Assembly (NCBI GenBank): GCA_007695175.1
Contig: REEH01000098.1
Coordinates: 1 to 43,764 of the forward strand
Length of the DNA: 43,764 bases
Direction of reading: 5' to 3'
Source of the DNA: Spirochaetaceae bacterium
GTDB lineage: Bacteria > Spirochaetota > Spirochaetia > DSM-27196 > Alkalispirochaetaceae
Part shown: one piece after another, positions 32,812 to 40,369 of the stretch
Layout of the letters: each line of letters begins with the position of its first letter
How positions within the stretch are numbered: the stretch's first letter is position 1
Position numbers and translations under genes: made by a program
Notes under the pieces: generated by a model
Seen by the model: only the letters and a program-made list of their open reading frames with translations
Database searches by the model: none
Told to the model about the DNA's origin: nothing

Positions 32812-32913
32812 ATGAGTCGCACCACAGGTTCGACATATTCCAGCCTGCTAAGCCTCCTGCTCGCTCTACCCGTTTTCTCGACGGGCAGGAAGTCGGATTG
32901 GCGGGATCGGTGA
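32812..32913 (+). CDS. Leucine-rich attenuator leader peptide for leuA
   Basis: 33 codons. Within eight codons (SLLSLLLAL region) six are Leu, including two CTA codons, which are scarce in this GC-rich sequence. The ORF lies between a strong promoter and an intrinsic terminator ahead of leuA, the classic transcription-attenuation layout: ribosomes stalled on Leu codons would let the mRNA fold into an antiterminator. It has no Shine-Dalgarno sequence and its ATG falls at the predicted +1. Leaderless attenuator peptides are known elsewhere, e.g. trpL of Sinorhizobium meliloti. The TGA stop lies next to ATCGGT (32906-32911), which can pair with ACCGAT in the terminator's left arm. The rest of 32657-33040 holds the oppositely oriented promoter and no other gene. 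Confidence 0.75.
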   Translation: MSRTTGSTYSSLLSLLLALPVFSTGRKSDWRDR

Positions 32914-32940
32914 TGAACTGATCCTTGTCAGCAGCAGGGG

Positions 32941-32978
32941 AAACCCGCTACCGATTTCCGTCGGTAGCGGGTTTTTTT
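32941..32978 (+). terminator. leuA attenuator (intrinsic terminator)
   Basis: AAACCCGCTACCGA (32941-32954) and TCGGTAGCGGGTTT (32961-32974) form a perfect 14-bp stem with a six-base loop, running into seven T (32972-32978). It lies 62 bp before leuA and 28 bp after the leader-peptide stop. No gene ends just upstream, so it is an attenuator rather than an end-of-operon terminator. Confidence 0.9.
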
Positions 32979-33040
32979 ATTGTCCTGTCGGTTCGTCTGG
33001 TGCGCGCCGGCATGACCACAACATGAAGGAGGAGAATGCA

Positions 33041-34705
33041 ATGCCCAAATACACCCCGTTCAAGACCGTCGATCTTCCCGACCGGACGTGGCCGGACAAG
33101 CTCATTACCAGGGCTCCGATCTGGTGCAGCGTGGATCTGCGTGACGGCAACCAGGCGCTGGCCGTACCCATGAGCGTGAAGGACAAGCTGGAAATGTTCG
33201 ATCTGCTCGTTGAGATCGGCTTCAAGGAAATCGAAGTGGGGTTTCCCTCGGCATCACAAATCGATTTTGACTTTGTGCGCCGCCTTGTGGAGGAGAAGCG
33301 GATTCCCCAGGATGTCTATGTCCAGGTCCTTACGCAGGCGCGGGAGCAGTTGATCCGGCGGACCATGGAGAGCGTGCAGGGTGCGCCCAATGCGATCATC
33401 CACCTCTACAATTCCACCTCGCCCCTGCAGCGCAAGATCACCTTCAACCTGGGAAAGGAGGAGATCAAGCAGATCGCCGTGGACGGTACCCGCCTGGTCA
33501 AATCCCTCCTGCCCATGCTGGAGGGCACCAACGTGCGGTTTGAGTACTCCCCGGAGAGCTTCTCCGACACCGAGACCGATTACGCTCTGGAGGTGTGCGA
33601 GGCCGTGATGGACGTATGGGAGCCCACGCCGGAGAAGAAGATCATCCTCAACCTGCCGGACACGGTGGAATGGGTGCCCGCGCACAAGCACGCGGATCAG
33701 ATCGAATGGTTCTGCCGCAACATGAGGCGCCGCGACCTGGCCATAATCAGCATGCACACCCACAACGATCGCGGCACCGGTGTGGCCGCCTGTGAGATGG
33801 GCGTCATGGCCGGGGCTGATCGCGTGGAGGGCACTCTCTTCGGAAACGGGGAACGTACGGGCAACCTGGACATCGTTACGGTAGCGCTCAATCGCCTGGC
33901 CGACGGGATCGACCCCGGTCTGGACCTGCACGATGTACCCAGGATACGGCAGGTTTACGAGCGCTGCACCCGCATGACCGTACCGGCACGACACCCCTAC
34001 GCGGGAGAACTCGTCTTCACCGCCTTTTCCGGCTCCCACCAGGACGCAATCAAGAAGGGTATGGACCGACGCGACGACGATACCGCCCCCGATGCTCCCT
34101 GGGAAGTACCGTACCTGCATATCGACCCCCGCGACATCGGCCGCACCTACGAATCGATCGTTCGTATCAACAGTCAGAGCGGCAAGGGAGGCGTAGCCTA
34201 CGTCATGTCCCGGGATTACGGGTTCGAGATGCCCAAGTCGATGCACCCGGAAATGGGCGCCCTGGTCAACCGCATCGCGGATGAGCTGGGTCGGGAGCTT
34301 ACCACGACGGAAATCTACGAGGCCTTCAACCGGGAGTTCCTGCGCGCCGATGCTCCTCTGGACGTGAGGAAAATCACCTTTGATTACATGGACGACGAGA
34401 ACCGGAGCCTGAGCTGCAAGACGATCATCCGCTGCGATGGCATGGAACACGTTCTGGGCGGTGTCGGCAATGGACCGATCAGCGCCTTTGCCCACGCCCT
34501 GGAATCAGCGGGATGGCGCGACTTCCGCCTCACGGACTTTCATGAGCACGCGGTCGGCCAGGGCGTTGATACCGAGGCGGTCGCCTACGTTCAGATCGAA
34601 CTCAAGGAGGGCGGCAGGAAAGTCTGGGGCGCCGGGGTGGACACCAATATCGACCGGGCCGGTACCAAGGCATTGGTGAGTGCCTATAACCGGGCTCACC
34701 GGTAG
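33041..34705 (+). CDS. leuA: 2-isopropylmalate synthase (LeuA type 2)
   Basis: 554 aa from ATG 33041, six bases after AAGGAGGA; an earlier in-frame ATG at 33023 precedes the ribosome-binding site. It condenses acetyl-CoA with 2-oxoisovalerate, the first committed step of leucine synthesis. The HMGL-like barrel has WCSVDLRDGNQAL (metal Asp), GFKEIEVGFPSAS, and MHTHNDRGTGVAACEMGV with the HxH metal ligands, plus LFGNGERTGNLD. The C-terminal LeuA allosteric domain (about 430-554) should sense leucine. Starting PFKTVDLPDRTWP, it belongs to the fungal/actinobacterial long type. Control by attenuation is strongly suggested upstream. No leuB, leuC or leuD is in the window. Confidence 0.96.
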   Translation: MPKYTPFKTVDLPDRTWPDKLITRAPIWCSVDLRDGNQALAVPMSVKDKLEMFDLLVEIGFKEIEVGFPSASQIDFDFVRRLVEEKRIPQDVYVQVLTQAREQLIRRTMESVQGAPNAIIHLYNSTSPLQRKITFNLGKEEIKQIAVDGTRLVKSLLPMLEGTNVRFEYSPESFSDTETDYALEVCEAVMDVWEPTPEKKIILNLPDTVEWVPAHKHADQIEWFCRNMRRRDLAIISMHTHNDRGTGVAACEMGVMAGADRVEGTLFGNGERTGNLDIVTVALNRLADGIDPGLDLHDVPRIRQVYERCTRMTVPARHPYAGELVFTAFSGSHQDAIKKGMDRRDDDTAPDAPWEVPYLHIDPRDIGRTYESIVRINSQSGKGGVAYVMSRDYGFEMPKSMHPEMGALVNRIADELGRELTTTEIYEAFNREFLRADAPLDVRKITFDYMDDENRSLSCKTIIRCDGMEHVLGGVGNGPISAFAHALESAGWRDFRLTDFHEHAVGQGVDTEAVAYVQIELKEGGRKVWGAGVDTNIDRAGTKALVSAYNRAHR

Positions 34706-34713
34706 GCCGGAGG

Positions 34714-34756
34714 ACCATGCTTTTTTCTTGACAGCCCTATTCAACCATGCTTTACT
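34714..34756 (+). promoter_or_regulatory. ABC-operon promoter flanked by direct repeats
   Basis: TTGACA (34728-34733), 17 bp spacer, TTTACT (34751-34756). The 10-bp sequence ACCATGCTTT occurs at 34714-34723 and again at 34744-34753, 30 bp apart, one copy upstream of the -35 and one touching the -10. A six-T run at 34721-34726 may also help terminate leuA, though its hairpin (CCGGtaggCCGG) is weak. Confidence 0.6.
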
Positions 34757-34788
34757 TACACTAAGAAACAAATAAGGAGTGTACGAGT

Positions 34789-36105
34789 ATGAAAAAAGCA
34801 CTGGTGTTTTTTCTATTAGTCGCAATGACCTTTACGGTCTTTGCCGGTGGCCAGCGTGAAGCAGCCCCCGCGGCTCAACCGACGCGGGAAATAAATGTGC
34901 TGCTCTGGGATGACCCCTATCCGCGCGCACTGGAAGCGATGCTGCCGGAGTTCGAGGCCGCCACGGGCATCCGCGTCAACATCGAGATGCTGCAGCCCCC
35001 GCAGGTCCTCACCCGCACGGCGATAGCGGTAACGGATACCGCGACGGACTACGACGTGGTGGGCGTGGACGAGGGTAACGTTCCGGTCTTTGCATCGATG
35101 CTGCTTCCCTTTGACCAGTGGCCGGAGGGGCAGGTTTATCCCCGGACGGACGTCACTTCCGTTACGGAGAAGATGCTCGACATCGGCACCTGGGAAGGCG
35201 TCCAGCTGGGCGTGCCGATCAACGGCAACCTCTATGTGTGGATGACCCGGAAGGACCTGATCGAGAACGCGGACTACAACCGCCGCTTCCGCGCGGAGTA
35301 CGGGTATGACCTGAAGGTACCGGACACGCTGCAGGAACTGCTGGAGATGGGCACCTTCTTCCACGAGAACGACATCGCCTACGGGTTCGGCCCCTTCCAT
35401 GGCGGCCCCGCCGGCGTCCTCTGTGAAGCGGTCTACATGTGGCACTCCTTCGGCACCAGCTTCATCGACGTCGTTGACGGCACCTACAAGGTAGTCCTGG
35501 ACGAGGACAAGGCTGTTGAAGGCATGGAGTTCTACAAGAAGCTGATGGCGATTTCCCCTCCCGGAGCGGAGACGATGGCTCACGTGGAACGACAGGCCGC
35601 TTTTGCCGCGGATCCCAAGGGTGTGTTCTCCATGTTCATCTGGCCTGCCCAGATACCCGCCTACGAGAATCCCGATACCTCCCTGGTCTCAGGAAAAATC
35701 GCCTACTCCGCTCCTCCCGCCGGTCCTGTCGGCCACGGTGCGGTCACCGGAGCCTGGGCAATAATGATCCCCAAGGCATCGCGCAACCAGGAAGCGGCGG
35801 CGGAATTCGTCTACTGGTGGAGCAGTCATGAAGTGGCGGAGCGCCTCGTTCAGGCAAACACCATACCCGCTCGCACGGAAGTGCTCACCAACCCCGCATT
35901 CGTGGCGGAGAAACCGCATCTTCCCGCACTCGCGGACGCGATGGCGGTGGCGATCTCCCGCCCGCGCTTCGCCGAAATCGGTGAAGTTCAGGATGTGATC
36001 AAGCTGCGATGGACCGAGGGAGTTACGGGAAACCGTGATCCTCGTGAAGCTGTACGTCTTATCGTGAGAGAAACAAATGAAATCCTTCAGAGGGCCGGCT
36101 ACTAG
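34789..36105 (+). CDS. ABC transporter sugar-binding protein (family 1 type)
   Basis: 438 aa, ATG 34789 after AAGGAG. Signal sequence ends TVFAGGQREA; there is no lipobox cysteine, a form common in spirochaete binding proteins. The mature part has the extracellular solute-binding protein fold: INVLLWDDPYPRALEAMLPE, FEAATGIRVNIEMLQPP, YDVVGVDEGNVPVFA and a C-terminal region ending REAVRLIVRETNEILQRAGY. By family it binds oligosaccharides or sugar derivatives in the periplasm and hands them to the two permeases encoded next. The ligand is unknown, but the glycosidase at the operon end points to a beta-linked glycoside. No ATPase gene is in the operon, so a shared MsmK/UgpC-type ATPase is likely. 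Confidence 0.9.
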   Translation: MKKALVFFLLVAMTFTVFAGGQREAAPAAQPTREINVLLWDDPYPRALEAMLPEFEAATGIRVNIEMLQPPQVLTRTAIAVTDTATDYDVVGVDEGNVPVFASMLLPFDQWPEGQVYPRTDVTSVTEKMLDIGTWEGVQLGVPINGNLYVWMTRKDLIENADYNRRFRAEYGYDLKVPDTLQELLEMGTFFHENDIAYGFGPFHGGPAGVLCEAVYMWHSFGTSFIDVVDGTYKVVLDEDKAVEGMEFYKKLMAISPPGAETMAHVERQAAFAADPKGVFSMFIWPAQIPAYENPDTSLVSGKIAYSAPPAGPVGHGAVTGAWAIMIPKASRNQEAAAEFVYWWSSHEVAERLVQANTIPARTEVLTNPAFVAEKPHLPALADAMAVAISRPRFAEIGEVQDVIKLRWTEGVTGNRDPREAVRLIVRETNEILQRAGY

Positions 36106-37027
36106 TCGGACGGAAGGAGCCGGATTCTTCAAAGGGGCCGGGGGCTTTGGTTCCCCCGTCCCCTTTTTAATTCCCGCGCTCCTGATCGTCTTCGCGGTGC
36201 TGATTTTTCCGATTCTATTTGCCTTTTTTGTATCGCTCTTTGAATGGCCTCTCTCCGCCGGAGCCGGTCCCAGAACGTTTATAGGTCTCGGAAACTACGT
36301 TACCCTCTCCCGGGACCCCGGGTTCTGGAACAGCCTCTGGCTGCAGCTGGGGTTCATCTTTATTGCCATACCCATCGAGATGGTGCTCGGTTTTCTGGCG
36401 GCGCTGCTCCTGAACCGCGAGTTCCGCGGGGGAAATCTGGTGCGGGCACTCCTGCTGCTGCCGGTCTTCTTTCTGCCCGTTGTCTCCGGTATGACCTGGC
36501 GCTTCATGCTGCAACCCCGGTACGGCGCGCTCAACAACCTGCTGGTTGCCCTGGGCGCTCCCCCCACCACATGGCTCGCCCAGGCCCGAACCGCCTACGC
36601 CGCGGTGATCGCCCAGGACGTATGGCGCATGTGGCCCTTCGTCTTCATGCTCATGTACGCGGGGCTGGCCGGCATTCCGGACGAGTTGATCGAGGCCGCC
36701 GAGATCGATGGCGCCAGTTACCGGCAGCGCGTCTTCAGCGTGATTATTCCCGTGCTCTACCCGACCATTCTCACAACACTGCTGCTGCGAATAATCGATG
36801 CCCTGCGCATATTCAGCGAAGTCTACGTAATGACTGAGGGCGGACCGGGTATGTCCACCACGCTCTTCAGTCTGTACACCCACCGGATAGCCTTTGGCCA
36901 CATGAGGATGGGCCTCTCCAGCGCGATGGCTATATTCCTCCTCATCCTCTCGATTCTCTTTGCGGTCACCCTGGTGCGCAAGAATCTCAGTCTGGATGAA
37001 CTCGAACAGCGTGGAGGTGGACGATGA
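36077..37027 (+). CDS. ABC sugar permease, MalF/UgpA-like
   Basis: 316 aa. The start overlaps the binding-protein gene by 29 bp. Six or seven helices. The cytoplasmic EAA loop that docks the ATPase reads EAAEIDGASYRQRVFSVIIP near residues 210-230. The helix-rich N-terminus begins SPVPFLIPALLIVFAVLIFP, typical of the MalF/UgpA-like subunit. It forms a heterodimer with the next gene product in the cytoplasmic membrane. Confidence 0.93.
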   Translation: MKSFRGPATSRTEGAGFFKGAGGFGSPVPFLIPALLIVFAVLIFPILFAFFVSLFEWPLSAGAGPRTFIGLGNYVTLSRDPGFWNSLWLQLGFIFIAIPIEMVLGFLAALLLNREFRGGNLVRALLLLPVFFLPVVSGMTWRFMLQPRYGALNNLLVALGAPPTTWLAQARTAYAAVIAQDVWRMWPFVFMLMYAGLAGIPDELIEAAEIDGASYRQRVFSVIIPVLYPTILTTLLLRIIDALRIFSEVYVMTEGGPGMSTTLFSLYTHRIAFGHMRMGLSSAMAIFLLILSILFAVTLVRKNLSLDELEQRGGGR

Positions 37028-37863
37028 TCCTGACATTGAGTTCACGCCGCAAGCTTATCACCGTCGCGATCGGGTTCTTTGCGGGCCTGATTCTGCTGAT
37101 CGAGCTGTACCCCATAGGTATCACCCTGCTGAACGGGTTCCGCCGGGATATCGTGATCCTTTCGGGACAGGGCTTCTCCTTTGACCAGATCACGGGACGC
37201 AGCTACGAGATGGTCTTTGCCAACCGGCAATATATGGCGGGCCTGTGGAATTCCGTTGTGGTGGGTCTGCTCTCGACGGCACTCTCCGTCTCCTTCGGCG
37301 CCATGGCGGCCTACGGGATCAGCCGGTTCCGCTTCGCCGGCCGCAACGTGCTGGCCTACAGCTTTCTGGTCTTCCGGATGCTGCCCCAGATGTCGCTGGT
37401 CGTTGCTCTCTACATGATGTTCCGGGCGATCGGACTCCGCGATACGATCTGGGGGATTACCCTGGCGCACACCAGCTTCAATGCCCCCTACGTAATCTGG
37501 CTCCTGATACCCTTTTTCATCACCGTAGACCGAGCCTTTGAGGAAGCGGCCATGATCGACGGCTGCTCGCGCTGGAAGACGTTCCTGCTGGTGTTCGTAC
37601 CGCTCGCCCGTCCTGGACTGGTGGTCGCGGCGGTATTCTCCTTCATCAACAGCTGGAACGAGTTCCTCTATGCGCTGATACTCACGGGAGTGCGCGCCAA
37701 GACCGCTCCCGTTGCGGTGAGCGGCATGATCGGAGGCGAGGTTCTCACCTGGGGGCAGATGTGTGCCGCCAGTTCCATAATGCTGGCGCCGGTCTTTATC
37801 TTTACCTTGTGGATGCAGAAGTACCTGATCAGGGGTATCTCAGTAGGTGGCGTGAAGGGCTGA
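37024..37863 (+). CDS. ABC sugar permease, MalG/UgpE-like
   Basis: 279 aa. ATG 37024 overlaps the previous stop (ATGA), with GGAGGTGG upstream. Six helices. The EAA loop reads EEAAMIDGCSRWKTFLLVFV near residues 175-195. The LYPIGITLLNGFR start and C-terminal KYLIRGISVGGVKG are typical of MalG-like subunits. It is the second half of the membrane channel for the sugar taken up by this operon. Confidence 0.93.
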   Translation: MILTLSSRRKLITVAIGFFAGLILLIELYPIGITLLNGFRRDIVILSGQGFSFDQITGRSYEMVFANRQYMAGLWNSVVVGLLSTALSVSFGAMAAYGISRFRFAGRNVLAYSFLVFRMLPQMSLVVALYMMFRAIGLRDTIWGITLAHTSFNAPYVIWLLIPFFITVDRAFEEAAMIDGCSRWKTFLLVFVPLARPGLVVAAVFSFINSWNEFLYALILTGVRAKTAPVAVSGMIGGEVLTWGQMCAASSIMLAPVFIFTLWMQKYLIRGISVGGVKG

Positions 37864-37897
37864 CCACCATGACGTATCACCGCGGGGCTTTGCTGAA

Positions 37898-40369
37898 GTG
37901 ATCGTCCGGACCTCCCGGGAGGAGGCGGAGCAATACGGAAAGACCCTGCGCGCCGGGCACGTTTGGAACGGCAGTGCCCGGCGAGTTTCAGCACCCTTCT
38001 CTGCGCGCGCCGGCAGCCACGACGACGGTCCTCTGTGCGGGCTCTTTCTCGGGGGCCTGGGTACACCGGTCTGCAGCAGAAACCTGGAAGGCCGCTTTTC
38101 CCGCTGGCATCTGCAGAGCGGGTATCATGTAAACCAGATAATAGATGAAGCCTTCGCCGGATTCCATTGGAACCTGGATGGAACGTGCGGCTACTTCCGG
38201 CTCGCCGAAAGCGGGCCGGCGCAATTCTCCGGTGTGCGAAAGGTGCACTCCCTCTTTCCGGTCACCCGGGAGTACTATCGGCCGGAGAATGTCCCCCTGG
38301 AGCTTGTGGCGGAGTTCTTCTCCCCCCTGGTACCGGGTGACGCCGACGCGACAACCCTGCCGGTGTGGTATGTTTCCCTGACCGTACAGAACAACGCTCC
38401 CCATCCCCTGGAAGCGGGAGCAACCCTCTTCTGGCCCAATTTTCTGGGATGGCGACAGCAACCAATGACGTCGATGGACCGGCCGGAGCGGTGCTGGCCC
38501 TCCCAGACGCACGCGGGGAACAGCGCAGCCGCTGTTCCCTCCGCCGATCTCTCACCGGGGGAATCCGTGGTTCTGCAGCAACGGCGCACCCGTTTTCATC
38601 GGCCCCGGATCCGCTCCGATATGGATGGTCAGGTTGCACTGTATACGTGGGGTCCGGCGAACCATTCCGTAACGGAGGAGCGCTGCTTCAAGGCCGAACA
38701 GAACCTGATCGAACGAGCCCCCCGGGATCAGGGCCATACCCTCGCCTGGGCAGAAGCCGCCTTCGCCCGTTCCGGCAGACTTCCGGAGACCGGTCTCTCC
38801 TGGGTCGCTCTGTGGCACGAGGCACTCGGATCGGCGATCGCCCGATCCACAACGATACTCCCGGGAGAATCGGAACGCTTTGACTTTGCGGTTGTCATGG
38901 ACCTGCCCCTGGTGCAGTTTGGCGGCGGCCGCACCTGGCGCCGGCGTTACTGCGCACGCTACGGATCGGAGGCGACGCGGACGCTCGAGATCGCCCGTCA
39001 CGCCGCGACGCACCGCGACTCCTATCGCCGGGCCATTGACCGATGGCACCGTTCGGTCCTGGACGGATCGAACCCTCTCCCCGCATCGCAGCGGGGAGCC
39101 ATGATAAACGAGCTGTACTTTGTAAACGGCGGCGGAACGGTCTGGGTGAGCGACTGGGCCCCGCAGCCGGGTCCCGAAGGGGAAGAGGAGCCACCGCTCC
39201 TTGGTCCGGGCGAACACACGGCGATACTCGAGGGATACGACACGGGGTATTACTACTACAACACTGCCGACCTGTGGCCTTACAGCTGGTACGCGATCTG
39301 GAATCTCTGGCCGGATTTCTCACGACAGATATTCCGGGATCTCCTGAAAACGATCCCTCTGCACATACCGGAGAAGAAGATGATCTACCGGACGGATACT
39401 CTTGCACCGGTACTGGTACCCGGAAAGATCCCGCATGACCTGGGTTCCGTAATGGATGATCCCTGGCACCGGATAAACGGGTACCAGATGCGGGACGACT
39501 CCAACCTGTGGAAGGATCACAACCCCGCCTTCATTCTGAGTTTCTTCCTGGAGAGACGACTCTCCGGAGAAAATCTTACGTTGGAGGAATGGGGCTCAGT
39601 CCGGGAAGCTGCCCTGTTCATGTTCCGGCAGGCGGAGGACAGCACGTCCCTGCCCCTGCACGATGAGTTTGGCGACAGCACCTGGGATAATCTCGGTGTG
39701 CGCGGGTATGCCGCCTATAGCGGAAGCTTCACCATCGGGAGCCTGGCGGCACTTATCCGGTGGTCCGAGGAGTTTCAGGACCGGTCCCTGGCTGAGGAGT
39801 GCCGAAACCGCATGAAACGGGCCCTCAGTACGTACATGGAAGTACTGTGGAATGGCGAGTACTTCAGGATAAGCGATCGCGGAAAGTACGCATCCTGCGT
39901 CATGGCTGATGGTATCCTCGGGTTCTTCCTGGCGGATCTGGCCGGCCTGGGCGATCTGGTACAGGGCCCTGAGGTCGAACTGCTTCGGTCTCACCTTGAG
40001 GCTGTGCACCGGTACTGTTTCCGGCAGTATCACAACGGTCGTTACGGGCCGCTTCTGGTGGCCGCACCGGGAAGCACCCGCTTCACCGGCGACGGCGGCG
40101 ATGAACTGCAGGTGAATGAGGTGCTGCCAGGCTCCGCCTGGATGACGGTAGCCATGATGTATCACTATGGCCTGCCCCGGGAAGCGTCTGAGATCGCGGA
40201 AGCCTTGACCAACGTAATTTATACGGAAGGAGGGCTTCAGTTCCGCACGCCTGCAGCGTGGAATAGTGAGGGACAGTTTCGCGCCCCCATGAACATGAGG
40301 CCTCTCTCAGTGTGGTTAGTGGAGGCGGTCTTCCGCCACGGGAAAGGTGACCCGCACTACGGCGCCTGA
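37898..40369 (+). CDS. GH116-family glycosidase (beta-glucosidase-like), cytoplasmic
   Basis: 823 aa from GTG 37898; no signal peptide. The N-terminal beta-sandwich contains LFLGGLGTPVCSRNLEGRFS, the GBA2-type N-terminal signature. The catalytic alpha/alpha barrel has LEGYDTGYYYYNTADLWPYS, with E445 where the GH116 nucleophile lies, and FGDSTWDNLGVRG with D593 where the acid/base Asp lies. As I recall, the Thermoanaerobacterium enzyme uses E441 and D593. VMADGILGFFLADLAGL and GSAWMTVAMMYHYGLP are further family blocks. Expected to hydrolyse beta-glucosides or related beta-glycosides imported by the transporter encoded upstream (34 bp gap). The last 54 bp overlap the convergent sensor kinase gene. 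Confidence 0.88.
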   Translation: MIVRTSREEAEQYGKTLRAGHVWNGSARRVSAPFSARAGSHDDGPLCGLFLGGLGTPVCSRNLEGRFSRWHLQSGYHVNQIIDEAFAGFHWNLDGTCGYFRLAESGPAQFSGVRKVHSLFPVTREYYRPENVPLELVAEFFSPLVPGDADATTLPVWYVSLTVQNNAPHPLEAGATLFWPNFLGWRQQPMTSMDRPERCWPSQTHAGNSAAAVPSADLSPGESVVLQQRRTRFHRPRIRSDMDGQVALYTWGPANHSVTEERCFKAEQNLIERAPRDQGHTLAWAEAAFARSGRLPETGLSWVALWHEALGSAIARSTTILPGESERFDFAVVMDLPLVQFGGGRTWRRRYCARYGSEATRTLEIARHAATHRDSYRRAIDRWHRSVLDGSNPLPASQRGAMINELYFVNGGGTVWVSDWAPQPGPEGEEEPPLLGPGEHTAILEGYDTGYYYYNTADLWPYSWYAIWNLWPDFSRQIFRDLLKTIPLHIPEKKMIYRTDTLAPVLVPGKIPHDLGSVMDDPWHRINGYQMRDDSNLWKDHNPAFILSFFLERRLSGENLTLEEWGSVREAALFMFRQAEDSTSLPLHDEFGDSTWDNLGVRGYAAYSGSFTIGSLAALIRWSEEFQDRSLAEECRNRMKRALSTYMEVLWNGEYFRISDRGKYASCVMADGILGFFLADLAGLGDLVQGPEVELLRSHLEAVHRYCFRQYHNGRYGPLLVAAPGSTRFTGDGGDELQVNEVLPGSAWMTVAMMYHYGLPREASEIAEALTNVIYTEGGLQFRTPAAWNSEGQFRAPMNMRPLSVWLVEAVFRHGKGDPHYGA

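Noticed and set aside
37869-37901. Ten-codon ORF whose stop overlaps the GTG start of the GH116 gene
   Set aside because: It has no ribosome-binding site and no distinctive codons; coupling is possible but cannot be told from chance.
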